Shown: positions 5,650 through 13,012, counted from the stretch's first letter. The stretch is DNA of 13,076 nt from Muribaculaceae bacterium (GCA_009775225.1 VSPE01000052.1:1-13076); one strand, 5' to 3'. Program-made: numbers and translations. Notes: generated by a model from the sequence alone, not told the origin.

Positions 5650-8600
5650 ATGATATCGCAGAAGACCATAGACGCGGTACTGGAGGCGGTTCAGATCCAC
5701 GACGTCGTGAAAGACTTCGTGGAACTGAAACGCTGCGGCTCCGGCTGGGTCGGCCTTTGCCCTTTCCACTCGGAGCGCACACCTTCCTTCCACGTCGACC
5801 CGCGCCGGAACATATGCAAGTGCTTCAGCTGCGGAGAGGGAGGCGGCGCGGTGCATTTCCTCATGGAACACCGCAGTATGTCGTACCCGGACGCTATACG
5901 CCATATTGCCGGACTGTATAACATCCCTGTCGAGGAAACGCCCCGGACGCTCACCGACGAGCAGCGCAGGGAGGCCGTGCAGCGCGAGAACGCGCTTATA
6001 ACCCTCGAAGCGGTGCAGAGGTTCTTCGAGCAGTCGCTTGTGTCGAAGACACCGGGGGCCAGGCGCGCCTGTGCCTACGCTTCCGACCGTTGGACGCTCG
6101 ACTACTGCCGCGACAACGGCATAGGCTATGCGCCATACCCCAAAGAGTTTTTCGAGTTCGTCAAGACAAAGGGCATAAACTTCGAGGCCCTGCTTGATAT
6201 CGGTATGGTACGCAAAAAGGAGGACGGCCATTTTACCTTTATGTTCGCCAACCGCGTTACCATACCCATACGCGACCGCTTCGGACGTGTCATAGCCTAC
6301 ACCGCCCGGAGCATCGACGAGAAGACCGACTGCAAGTATCTCAACTCCACGACCTCGTGCGTCTACCGTAAGGGCAACACCGTTTTCGGCATCGAGATTG
6401 CCCGGAAAGCGGCGGCAAAGGCCGGTTGCCTTTTCGTCGTCGAGGGTGCCCCGGACGTGCTGCGCCTCCAGTCCATAGGCTGCGACAACGCCGTGGCCGC
6501 ACTCGGCACGGAGTGGACTGCCGCCCAGTTCGACGCCATCAAGGACTTGACCGACACCCTCTGCTTCATCCCGGACAGTGAGGTGCCGAAAGACGGCGAG
6601 ATTTACGCGCCGGGCACAAAGGCGGTGATGAAGAACGGACGCGAGGCGATAGACCGCGGCTTCCGCGTCGTGGTGCGCGAGATACCGCTTGAAAACGGCG
6701 CGGTGAAGAACGACCCCGACAGCTTCATCACGACACCATCAATCCTTTCTTCGCTCGAAGAACAGGATTTTGTGCTGTGGTATGCCGAGAAAGCCTTCCT
6801 CGCCCCCACGACGCAGTTAGGACGCACGGCGGTAATCAAGGAGATATGCGCCATGCTCGCCGCGATCGAGGACGCGACGCTCGCATCAATGTACCTCGAA
6901 CAGCTTATAAAGAGATACAAGGAGCGGACGGCGTGGAAACTGGCCTACAACTCGGCGCAGATGCGCAAGCGTGCCGAATCCGGCAGGGAGGGCGACGAGA
7001 GCGAGAACGAGCGCGACCTTTTCAGCCGCTACGGCTTCTTCATAGCCAACAACTGCTACTGCACATACGGCAAGCAGAGCGAGGTGATACGCCTCTCCAA
7101 CTTCATACTGGTGCCGATGTACGACATTCCAGATGAAGGCTCCATGACGCGCCTTTACAAGATTGTCAACGACCTGGGCCACGACGCCATTATACCGCTG
7201 GAGCCGGACGACCTGGTGAACCTCGCCCTGTTCCGAAAGAAAATCAACATCGCCGGGCGTTATGTGTGGCTCGGCAAGATTGACGACCTTATGCGCGTGG
7301 AGGAATACATATTCCGTAAGAGCGAGTCCGCGAAGCGCATCCGCACCCTCGGCTGGCAGCCGGAGGGATTCTTCGCCTACGGCGACGGCATATATACCGA
7401 CCGCTTTATCCGAGTCGACGAGATAGGCATGGTGAACCTCCCGAACCACGGCATCTTCTATCTTCCGGCCTATTCGGTGATGTACCGCGACAACCGCCTC
7501 CGCTTCGCTTTCGAGAAGTCCTTCACCTATACCCATCGCGCCGATGTGTCGATGGCCGACTACCTGCGCCTGTTTGTCGATGTGTTCGGCGACAACGGCA
7601 AGGTTGCCATCGCCTTCATATTCGCAACGCTTTTCCGCGACTTCATTTTTGATATGTTCGAGTTCTTCCCGATATTCAACATATTCGGTAAGCCCCAGTC
7701 GGGCAAGAGCCAGTTGGGTAAGGCCATGAAAGGCTTCTTCACCAACTCATACAAGCCGATAAACTACGAGGGAGAAACCTATCCGGCCATAAACAAGGCG
7801 TTGGAACAGACGGCCAACTGCCTTGTGCATTTCGACGAGTACAAGAACTCTATCGAGTGGCGTAAGGTCGAACTGCTCAAATCAATGTGGGATGGCGTCG
7901 GGCGCGGCAAGATGAAGGACGGCGACGTGGAGCGTGTGAACGTCAACTGCGGCGTGATACTCTCCGGTCAGGAGATGCCGACCATCGACCCGGCATTGTT
8001 CACACGTATTATCCACATCACCGTCAACAAGACCTCCTACACACTGGAGGAACGCCGCCGCTTCGCCGACCTCATGGAACTTAACCGGCGGGGAGTCTGC
8101 CACCTCACTATGGAGGTGATCGGACACCGCGACCGATTCGTGCAGGACTTCCCCCACTTCTGCGAGCTTACGCGCACCGAAGTGGTGAACCGCATCGCCC
8201 GGAGCGGTAAGACCATATCCGACCGTATGTATATGAACTGGGGCGTGGTGCTCGCATCCTTCCGCACTCTCGAAAGGATATTGCCCGTGCCTTTCTCATA
8301 CGACGAACTGCTCGACATCTGCGTGGAAATGCTTCTCGACCAACATTCCATAACGGAACGCTCCGACGAAGTGGCTTCCTTCTGGAACTTCGTCCATGTG
8401 CTCTACCAAGAGGGGCGGCTCCACCAGGAGGGCGACTACCGCATCAACTACCGCGTGTCGAGCCTCAAACTGCACGGCGTCGCCGAGGCCAGGGAGTTTT
8501 CCGAGCCGAAAAACATCCTCATCATACGCGACCGCCGCATAATACAGCACTATCAGACCGACAAGGCGCGCTCGACAAAGCAGCTTATTCTCTCGGAGGA

Positions 8601-8907
8601 CGATATGCGCAAGTATCTTGAACGCTCCGCCCCCTGCCTCGGTATCGTCAAGCGCAAGTTCTACAAGATGAACCAGTACGGACAGCCTGTAAAGGAGATT
8701 GGCGAGGGAGGCACCGTTGGCCGTCAGCTTTACGATGTAGATACGGCGCTGGCTTTCGACTACGACCAGGTGCAGCAGCTTTATCACCTCTACCTTACAG
8801 CCGATACCTCGGCAATGACAGAAGAAGAAATCCGGGAGCATGAGGCGCAACAGGATAAAGCCGCCACACAGGGGAGCGGCGCATCTCAATCCGAACTTCC
8901 TTTTTAA
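5650..8907 (+). CDS. CHC2 zinc-finger primase fused to a P-loop helicase
   Basis: A 1085-residue replication protein. It begins with a DnaG-type CHC2 zinc finger (C37, H40, C58, C61: CPFH then CKCFSC). A primase core follows, with a TOPRIM-like region: E265 in VVEG and the acidic pair D309/E311 in PDSE, where DnaG proteins have DxD. The C-terminal half carries a P-loop ATPase with Walker A GKPQSGKS (680-687) and Walker B LVHFDEY (D729/E730), followed by a conserved KSMWDGVGRGKM stretch, and probably unwinds DNA as a hexamer. It should prime and open the element's DNA for replication after excision. The ATG at 5650 was chosen over an upstream in-frame start inside the previous gene, because the DnaG-like N-terminus begins there. 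The ORF is intact. No separate Rep or origin-binding protein is obvious nearby. Confidence 0.88.
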   Translation: MISQKTIDAVLEAVQIHDVVKDFVELKRCGSGWVGLCPFHSERTPSFHVDPRRNICKCFSCGEGGGAVHFLMEHRSMSYPDAIRHIAGLYNIPVEETPRTLTDEQRREAVQRENALITLEAVQRFFEQSLVSKTPGARRACAYASDRWTLDYCRDNGIGYAPYPKEFFEFVKTKGINFEALLDIGMVRKKEDGHFTFMFANRVTIPIRDRFGRVIAYTARSIDEKTDCKYLNSTTSCVYRKGNTVFGIEIARKAAAKAGCLFVVEGAPDVLRLQSIGCDNAVAALGTEWTAAQFDAIKDLTDTLCFIPDSEVPKDGEIYAPGTKAVMKNGREAIDRGFRVVVREIPLENGAVKNDPDSFITTPSILSSLEEQDFVLWYAEKAFLAPTTQLGRTAVIKEICAMLAAIEDATLASMYLEQLIKRYKERTAWKLAYNSAQMRKRAESGREGDESENERDLFSRYGFFIANNCYCTYGKQSEVIRLSNFILVPMYDIPDEGSMTRLYKIVNDLGHDAIIPLEPDDLVNLALFRKKINIAGRYVWLGKIDDLMRVEEYIFRKSESAKRIRTLGWQPEGFFAYGDGIYTDRFIRVDEIGMVNLPNHGIFYLPAYSVMYRDNRLRFAFEKSFTYTHRADVSMADYLRLFVDVFGDNGKVAIAFIFATLFRDFIFDMFEFFPIFNIFGKPQSGKSQLGKAMKGFFTNSYKPINYEGETYPAINKALEQTANCLVHFDEYKNSIEWRKVELLKSMWDGVGRGKMKDGDVERVNVNCGVILSGQEMPTIDPALFTRIIHITVNKTSYTLEERRRFADLMELNRRGVCHLTMEVIGHRDRFVQDFPHFCELTRTEVVNRIARSGKTISDRMYMNWGVVLASFRTLERILPVPFSYDELLDICVEMLLDQHSITERSDEVASFWNFVHVLYQEGRLHQEGDYRINYRVSSLKLHGVAEAREFSEPKNILIIRDRRIIQHYQTDKARSTKQLILSEDDMRKYLERSAPCLGIVKRKFYKMNQYGQPVKEIGEGGTVGRQLYDVDTALAFDYDQVQQLYHLYLTADTSAMTEEEIREHEAQQDKAATQGSGASQSELPF

Positions 8908-9063
8908 TTTTTTCGGCAAATCTAATGAAAACGGACAGTTACCACAGCCACCACCGCCACCGCGCTATAATTCATCGGCTTAACTATTGCCACCGACGGC
9001 AACCGCCGCGCCACCACTCGCCACCGTTTGCGGCTTTTGCAACCGCCGACAACCGATTTCCCC

Positions 9064-9094
9064 TTATTCTTCTCTTTTTGAAAAGAAAGAATAA
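9064..9094. terminator. T/A-rich hairpin downstream of the primase gene
   Basis: TTATTCTT (9064-9071) pairs with AAGAATAA (9087-9094). The inner bases extend the stem past one bulged base to a small loop near 9080. A T-run follows neither arm clearly, so termination is possible but not certain. Confidence 0.4.
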
Positions 9095-9124
9095 TAGCTT
9101 AAATACGTGGCTTCGTGGGGATTG

Positions 9125-9142
9125 GCTTCGGCTTCCCGAAGC
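9125..9142. repeat. GC-rich hairpin within the repeat region
   Basis: GCTTCGG (9125-9131) and CCGAAGC (9136-9142) form a perfect 7-bp stem with a CTTC loop. It lies between the direct and inverted GCAACCGCC copies and has no T-run, so it is more likely a structural signal than a terminator. Confidence 0.45.
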
Positions 9143-9249
9143 GGTTGCGCGGTTCCGGCGGTTGCACCCCGAATATTACTAAATCCAACATAAAAAATTA
9201 CAATTCTCTCCGACAAAACAGAAACATCAACATAAAATCCCGTACAGAT

Positions 9250-9744
9250 ATGAACGACTTCCTTATCTACCTTCCCCTTGAGGCGTTTTTGGCCCAGTGG
9301 TTCCGCCACCGGCATGGCGGTTCCCAATACACCGTGCGCCTCGTGCGCGGCTCCGTGGAGTCCAAACGCCTCAAAGCCCTGCTCGACGTGCCGCCGTCGG
9401 GATATGTGCCGACACCCGCGCCGCATGGCTACGTGGCCGTGGCTATTCCCTCATTTCCGGCCAAAGACCCGCGCCAGTTCAACTATGTGTCGCCACAGGG
9501 CATAAACGCCCTTGTGGAAACCTTGCGCGACCTTTTCGACCTCGAACTGCACGACTACTATGTAAAGACCTACATAAAAGGCTCGCGCATCGACTACATG
9601 ATTGAGGCGTGGATGGAGATGCACGGCATCGAGTTCAACGATACCAACTACAACTCCGTCAAGAAACGCCTCGACCGTGTGCGAAAGAAAATCTATGTGA
9701 AGCGGCACCGCGACAAGGGCAAGGCCGGCGAAGCGGAGGGCTAA
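9250..9744 (+). CDS. Conserved phage/element protein of unknown function
   Basis: A 164-residue protein starting MNDFLIYLPLEAFLAQWFRH. I recall the same pattern (a 'YLP....L.QWF.HR.G' opening, a middle ending VAIP.F..KDPR..NY.SP.G, then a basic C-terminal helix bundle) in Bacteroidales prophages and integrative elements. Residues about 107-150 (KGSRIDYMIEAWMEMHGIEF, then YNSVKKRLDRVRKKIY) look like a DNA-binding helical domain. The C-terminus is strongly basic. It follows the primase in the same direction, so a role in replication or DNA handling is plausible but inferred. The ATG at 9250 follows an A-rich leader; upstream in-frame codons run back through the repeat region and are not part of the gene. 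Confidence 0.65.
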   Translation: MNDFLIYLPLEAFLAQWFRHRHGGSQYTVRLVRGSVESKRLKALLDVPPSGYVPTPAPHGYVAVAIPSFPAKDPRQFNYVSPQGINALVETLRDLFDLELHDYYVKTYIKGSRIDYMIEAWMEMHGIEFNDTNYNSVKKRLDRVRKKIYVKRHRDKGKAGEAEG

Positions 9745-9746
9745 AC

Positions 9747-9767
9747 AGATTTTTCTTGAAAAAATCT
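9747..9767 (+). promoter_or_regulatory. A/T hairpin in the intercistronic leader
   Basis: AGATTTTT (9747-9754) pairs perfectly with AAAAATCT (9760-9767) around a 5-base loop, 3 bases after the preceding stop. A second small hairpin (GCGG/CCGC, 9791-9805) follows. They may protect the mRNA end or attenuate the downstream genes. Confidence 0.35.
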
Positions 9768-9864
9768 CTAAAAATCGTACCGAGTTCTACGCGGTTTTAT
9801 ACCGCCCGGCATTTCGGTAATAAACGAAACATCAATACAATAAACAATAAAACAAATAATCGTT

Positions 9865-10137
9865 ATGTCAGAATCGACAAAGACCTGCACCGGCTGCAAC
9901 CGCGAGTTGCCGCTGTCGGCTTTCGGCAGAATGGCCTCCGCCCCGGACGGCCTCAGCTACCGTTGCCGCGAGTGCGTCAACGCGCAGAAGCGCGAATACC
10001 ACCAGTCGCACAAGAAGCTAAAAAGAGTGTTTACCAATCCCGACCTCGCCGCCTTCACGCCACGGCAGCTTATCGACGAGCTAAAGGCGCGTGGCTACTC
10101 CGGCGAGTTGAAAATCACACAGACAATAAAGGTATGA
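9865..10137 (+). CDS. Small zinc-finger protein
   Basis: A 90-residue protein with a four-cysteine zinc finger: C8 and C11 (KTCTGC), then C34 and C37 (YRCREC). The finger pattern (CTGC..ELPLSAFG...DGLSYRCREC) resembles the treble-clef finger found at the start of phage HNH and endonuclease VII-like proteins, but no nuclease domain follows. The C-terminus (FTPRQLIDELKARGYSGELK) looks like a helical protein- or DNA-binding segment. It is the second gene after the primase and overlaps the next gene by 4 bases (ATGA, 10134-10137). DNA binding is likely; the specific role is unknown. Confidence 0.7.
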   Translation: MSESTKTCTGCNRELPLSAFGRMASAPDGLSYRCRECVNAQKREYHQSHKKLKRVFTNPDLAAFTPRQLIDELKARGYSGELKITQTIKV

Positions 10138-10565
10138 AGTCGCCGCTCGCTCCCGTGCAGTCGCTTCCCGGCATCCGCTTTGTCGGGATTGTGGACTGCC
10201 ACAGATTGCAGCCCGGACTGCGCGAGGCCGCAGCAGCCGGTCTTACCGTCGGCGCGCATACCTCCGTGGAGGCCGTGCCGTTTGTGAACGCCACCGTGGA
10301 GAGTGTTACCGAGTACAGCCACGGCGCACCCATAGAAACCGCCACGCTCAAATTCCGCACGTCGAAATTTCTGCCGATTGATGTTCAACTCGGATTTGTC
10401 GTTACGGACGTGTGCGGCAACTCGTGGCTGATCGGAGCGGCGGAGCCGCCTTATCCGAAAGTGTCGCTCACCCGAAAGACCGGGCTTCCCGGCGGCGACC
10501 CTGCCGCATGGGAGATTGAGGTGAAAGCGGTGGGGCAACGCTCGCTTCTGCCCTGTGTGTATTGA
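10134..10565 (+). CDS. Conserved phage/element protein of unknown function
   Basis: A 143-residue protein with no catalytic motif or membrane segment that I recognise. It is rich in beta-strand-like alternation, with recognisable blocks ATLKFRTSKFLPID, LGFVVTDVCGNSWLIGAAEP and PGGDPAAWEIEVKAVG. Similar blocks occur, as I recall, in small hypothetical proteins of Bacteroidales prophages. The beta-rich composition would suit a small structural or binding protein. The ATG at 10134 overlaps the stop of the zinc-finger gene, so the two are translationally coupled. It is the last recognisable gene of the rightward operon before the long non-coding stretch. Confidence 0.65.
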   Translation: MKSPLAPVQSLPGIRFVGIVDCHRLQPGLREAAAAGLTVGAHTSVEAVPFVNATVESVTEYSHGAPIETATLKFRTSKFLPIDVQLGFVVTDVCGNSWLIGAAEPPYPKVSLTRKTGLPGGDPAAWEIEVKAVGQRSLLPCVY

Positions 10566-11187
10566 AAGGTCTAACTTTCGCCGAACCTCGGAGGGAGGCT
10601 TTCTTCGCCGTGGCGGAGTACGTCGCCGTTATCCGCATAGTCGCTGAAATAAGGTAAGGCAAAAGGCGGCATGGCCGATGTTGCGAGGATGCCGGATTAT
10701 GGTAGGGCCGCAGCACTCCGATGTTATGCCGCCCCGTCCTCCCTATCGCCGATATTGCAGCCGTGGCCGTTACGGTAATCTCCGCCCCATACCATTTATG
10801 GATAGCCTGCCTTGCGGTGGGCTTCCGTTTTTTATATCGGTATTGTTCCCTCGTCCGTGCGCTCTCGCCGTTGGTATGCCGGGGGTCTCTCCGTCTTGGA
10901 ACATCATCGCCTTTTCATTGGGCTGTCGGAGCGGCAAGCCTTGAAGTTGATGTTGGTGTGTCGTGTCGAGGTGAAACGGTCAACCCGGTATTGTGCCGCG
11001 CGGTATTTGGCGTATGGCATTATTCCGATTTTGATGCAGCCGGACTCCGTGCCGCCATTGCGCCTGTGGGGTTCGGGCTGCGTGGCCGGATATGGAGGCC
11101 GACAATATCCCGACACTTCCGGCCCGCTTTGCTTCTTTCATATCGGCTTCGGGGCATGAACGATTACGCGCCCTTCCTTTTTCGCCG

Positions 11188-11217
11188 CAAAGTTAATCAC
11201 CCCCTCCGGCGCGACAA
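11188..11217 (-). promoter_or_regulatory. Leftward promoter inside the non-coding region
   Basis: On the minus strand TTG (11217-11215), 19 bases, then TAACTTTG (11195-11188) fits the Bacteroidetes consensus. It points away from ardA and into the gene-free stretch, which is why an RNA product is proposed. Confidence 0.55.
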
Positions 11218-11317
11218 GGCTAAAGTGCATCTGCCTGAAAATCTTCCTCCCTCCGCGAGAGTATTTTCTTGCAGAGCCTTGTCTTAAATCACCGCCGGGG
11301 GCAACTTTTGGGGCAGC

Positions 11318-11337
11318 GTAAAAGAAAGAGCTTTTAC
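11318..11337 (+). promoter_or_regulatory. Hairpin in the ardA leader
   Basis: GTAAAAG (11318-11324) and CTTTTAC (11331-11337) form a perfect 7-bp stem with loop AAAGAG, 36 bases before the ardA start. It may affect translation or stability of the ardA message. No clear TAnnTTTG promoter for ardA is visible. Confidence 0.35.
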
Positions 11338-11373
11338 ACGCAATCATTCATCAAACCCCAAATCCAAATAGTT

Positions 11374-12000
11374 ATGAAAGAAATACTCAAAGCGAACCTC
11401 CCTCTGCGTCAGGAAATCGTCGACCGCCTCGAAGAACTCGACTACACGCCCGAATCGCTCCGCGACGCAATCACCGAGCACGAATCCGACTGGCGCGACG
11501 AAAATCCGTCGCTCTACTGCGGTACATACGCCAAATACAACGGCGGCGACCTCTCCGGCCTGTGGGTTGACCTCTCGACCTTCGGCGACTACGACGACTT
11601 CATCAAATTCTGTAAGGCGTACCACGCCGACGAGGAAGACCCGGAGCTGATGTTCCAGGACTACGAGAACTTCCCCCGCGAATGGTACTACGAGAGCTGC
11701 ATGGGCGAGGAAACATGGGATAAAATCGCCGAATACATCCGGCTGTCGGAACTCCACGACAAGGAGGCCGTTGACGCCTTCGTGGAATGGGGCGGCGAAT
11801 CCCTCGACCGGTTCGAGGACTGCTACTGCGGCGAGTGGGAGGACGAGGAAGACTATGCCCGTCACATCGTCGACGAGTGCTACGACCTCGACCGCATAAT
11901 GGGCAACCTCGCTACCTACTTCGACTATGCCGCCTTTGCCCGCGACCTGTTCATGTGCGACTACTACATGGATAACGGCCATGTGTTCCGCCACTATTAA
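11374..12000 (+). CDS. ardA: ArdA-type antirestriction protein
   Basis: A 208-residue, very acidic protein. ArdA proteins mimic bent B-form DNA through surface Asp and Glu residues and block type I restriction enzymes, so that incoming mobile DNA survives. The ArdA core starts near residue 47 (SLYCGTYAKYNGGDLSGLWV) and shows the family's landmarks: FQDYENFP, the long acidic middle, and RFEDCYCGEWEDEEDYARHI toward the end. An N-terminal extension of about 45 residues (NLPLRQEIVDRLEELDYTPE and on) precedes the core and makes this longer than the roughly 165-170 residues of plasmid ArdA. The ATG at 11374 follows an AT-rich leader. It stands alone between the non-coding region and a clear terminator, so it is probably its own unit. 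Confidence 0.85.
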   Translation: MKEILKANLPLRQEIVDRLEELDYTPESLRDAITEHESDWRDENPSLYCGTYAKYNGGDLSGLWVDLSTFGDYDDFIKFCKAYHADEEDPELMFQDYENFPREWYYESCMGEETWDKIAEYIRLSELHDKEAVDAFVEWGGESLDRFEDCYCGEWEDEEDYARHIVDECYDLDRIMGNLATYFDYAAFARDLFMCDYYMDNGHVFRHY

Positions 12001-12025
12001 GGCTTGAAAGCCTCCTATCCCTCCG

Positions 12026-12051
12026 AGGGTCGGCGAAAGCCGGCCCTTTTT
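12026..12051 (+). terminator. Intrinsic terminator of ardA
   Basis: AGGGTCGGC (12026-12034), a GAAA tetraloop, then GCCGGCCCT (12039-12047) form a 9-bp stem with one G-U pair, followed by a run of T to 12051. It lies 26 bases after the ardA stop. Confidence 0.85.
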
Positions 12052-12093
12052 CAGTCGGTTAACAAACTTTTTCTCGAAATTTTGCGTTGATAT

Positions 12094-12124
12094 TTTGTAG
12101 GTAAGAAAATTATCGCTAATTTTG
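12094..12124 (+). promoter_or_regulatory. Promoter of the candidate small RNA
   Basis: TTTG (12094-12097), 19 bases, then TAATTTTG (12117-12124) is a full match to the Bacteroidetes promoter. It lies between the ardA terminator and the candidate RNA and points toward the DUF3800 gene. Confidence 0.75.
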
Positions 12125-12130
12125 CATTAC

Positions 12131-12237
12131 CAAATGGGTAGTTTCCCCACAAAGAAATACTTCGAGTGCGAAAGCAACGATTTTAGGGGCTGGGGCGTCC
12201 CCGGTCGGAAAGGGTTCTCTAATGAGTACCCTTTTTT
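12131..12237 (+). ncRNA. Candidate small RNA opposite the DUF3800 gene
   Basis: About 107 bases between a consensus promoter and an intrinsic terminator, with no credible gene of its own. Internal pairing is visible: CTGGGG (12190-12195) with CCCCGG (12199-12204) around a CGT loop, and TTCG/CGAA (12162-12173). C-runs and G-runs (12145-12148, 12186-12189) could pair at long range. The 3' end coincides with the last codon of the DUF3800 gene on the other strand. Several structured RNA motifs have been reported beside DUF3800 genes, so a functional partner RNA is possible. No retron, tmRNA or riboswitch class that I know fits. Confidence 0.6.
12209..12237 (+). terminator. Terminator of the candidate small RNA
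   Basis: AGGGT and CTC (12211-12219, split by one T) pair with GAG and ACCCT (12224-12232, same T mismatch) around a TAAT loop, followed by T to 12237. The run of T overlaps the DUF3800 stop codon on the opposite strand. Confidence 0.8.
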
Positions 12238-12989
12238 CATTTATCGGGAAATATTTTCAATCCCAACAGTTTGCCGCCGCTTGCATAAATGTTTGGTGCT
12301 ATTACATCAAATGCAGGATTGGGCTTTTCGGGAGCAAGGACGTGGCGGGATATTGGGTAGGCTATCAAATCCGCCACTTGCAGACCAAACACATTCTCTT
12401 TTTTCTCGCTGAATCCAAAATGCCCCATATGGTCTGCCAATCTTTCAGGACTTACATAGTGCATCCCGGTTACACGCAGACGGTTATAATAGTTTGTCAA
12501 TGCCGCATCTTCGCGTTTACCGCGCCTTTCTACTATAATATTTATCTTGCCTCCTTCGGGGCCTATATCATCTACACAGAATATGCTTCGTTGAAGCACA
12601 TATTTCAATGCTGTGCCGTAAACGTCGGCATCGACACCATGTTTGCTGATGCAGTTTTCTTTCAATACCGAGCAGCAGACGATAACATAAATACCTTGTT
12701 GTGCAAGCAATTCATTCACACGCTTATAAAACCGTTGTTTGATTTCATCATCAAACAAAATTTGAAAATGCTTCTCGCATTTCCTTATATCGCGTGAATG
12801 AAGTATTACATCTGTTGTCTGCCAAAATTCCTGTTTCAATTTATCGACCGCACCTTGGAAAGTATTTACTTTCTTGACCGGCACCAATATGCCGCAGAGG
12901 GTAAATATAGGGAAATTACGGTCGTATGTGGCGAGATAGTGATCGCCACATTCATCTATATATAGATTGTATTTCAGTTTACTTGCCAT
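12237..12989 (-). CDS. DUF3800 protein, RNase H-like fold
   Basis: A 250-residue protein of the DUF3800 family. The signature YIDECGD (residues 10-16, giving D12, E13 and D16) opens the fold. Then come the LHSRDIR block (63-69), the IIVERRGKRE block with E154, and FGLQVADLIAYPISRHV (201-217) with D207. These acidic positions match the metal-binding residues expected of an RNase H-like nuclease fold, so the protein probably cuts or processes nucleic acid; the substrate is not known. The family is frequent on prophages and mobile elements and next to small structured RNAs. Its base composition is visibly poorer in GC than the replication genes, which suggests separate acquisition. The ATG at 12989 lies about 10 bases after the predicted transcript start. 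Its 3' end meets a converging candidate small RNA. Confidence 0.85.
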   Translation of the reverse strand: MASKLKYNLYIDECGDHYLATYDRNFPIFTLCGILVPVKKVNTFQGAVDKLKQEFWQTTDVILHSRDIRKCEKHFQILFDDEIKQRFYKRVNELLAQQGIYVIVCCSVLKENCISKHGVDADVYGTALKYVLQRSIFCVDDIGPEGGKINIIVERRGKREDAALTNYYNRLRVTGMHYVSPERLADHMGHFGFSEKKENVFGLQVADLIAYPISRHVLAPEKPNPAFDVIAPNIYASGGKLLGLKIFPDK

Positions 12990-13004
12990 TTCTTAAAACG
13001 ATTA

Positions 13005-13012
13005 CAAATTTA
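13005..13012 (-). promoter_or_regulatory. -7 box of the DUF3800 gene
   Basis: The minus strand reads TAAATTTG, matching TAnnTTTG, 15 bases before the ATG at 12989. The -33 region has only TGT at the expected distance, so the promoter is probably weaker than that of the opposing RNA. Confidence 0.5.

Larger units (their letters stand above)
8999..9165. repeat. Direct and inverted GCAACCGCC repeats
   Basis: GCAACCGCC occurs at 8999-9007 and 9039-9047. Its exact inverse GGCGGTTGC lies at 9157-9165, with a near copy (GCGGTTGC) at 9141-9148. Looser relatives (GCCACCG) occur at 8988-8995 and 9019-9026. Multiple short repeats in both orientations next to a replication gene are compatible with an origin. 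Confidence 0.5.
8908..9249. other. Repeat-rich non-coding gap after the primase
   Basis: About 340 bases without a convincing gene. The first part (8945-9055) is dense in CCACCG and CAACCG units, the middle has a T/A-rich hairpin (9064-9094), then a GC-rich hairpin (9125-9142) and inverted copies of the CAACCG unit. The last 80 bases are an A-rich leader for the next gene. A histidine/arginine-rich frame across it looks like a product of the repeats. Confidence 0.55.
10566..11373 (-). ncRNA. Long non-coding region, possible leftward structured RNA
   Basis: About 800 bases, high in GC, with no convincing gene. Frames open on both strands give compositions rich in Arg, Cys, Pro and Ser and match no family I know. 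A consensus promoter on the minus strand (11188-11217) would make a leftward RNA from about 11181 with no credible reading frame behind it, running toward 10566. Short inverted repeats occur (for example GGCC-GGATATGGA-GGCC near 11081-11097). A long non-coding RNA or a conserved leader region is the inference; it could also be a decayed gene. Confidence 0.35.

Noticed and set aside
6886..7536. 216-residue frame opposite the primase-helicase
   Set aside because: Val/Ala/His-rich shadow typical of the reverse strand of a GC-rich gene.
8925..9182. 85-residue His/Arg-rich open frame
   Set aside because: It runs across the CCACCG/CAACCG repeats, which produce the His/Arg bias, and has no family pattern.
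10721..11287. 188-residue rightward open frame in the long gap
   Set aside because: Composition rich in Arg, Cys, Leu and Ser, no domain pattern, and competing frames on both strands; GC-rich DNA easily leaves such frames open.
11138..11347. 69-residue leftward open frame upstream of ardA
   Set aside because: The only leftward promoter seen (start near 11181) lies inside it, so the frame's start would not be transcribed from it. No family recognised.
12094..12237. Retron msr-msd RNA
   Set aside because: No reverse transcriptase gene in the window and no flanking inverted a1/a2 repeats seen.
12122..12412. 96-residue rightward frame through the small RNA
   Set aside because: It runs through the terminator into the antisense of the DUF3800 gene, so it cannot be the product of this RNA.
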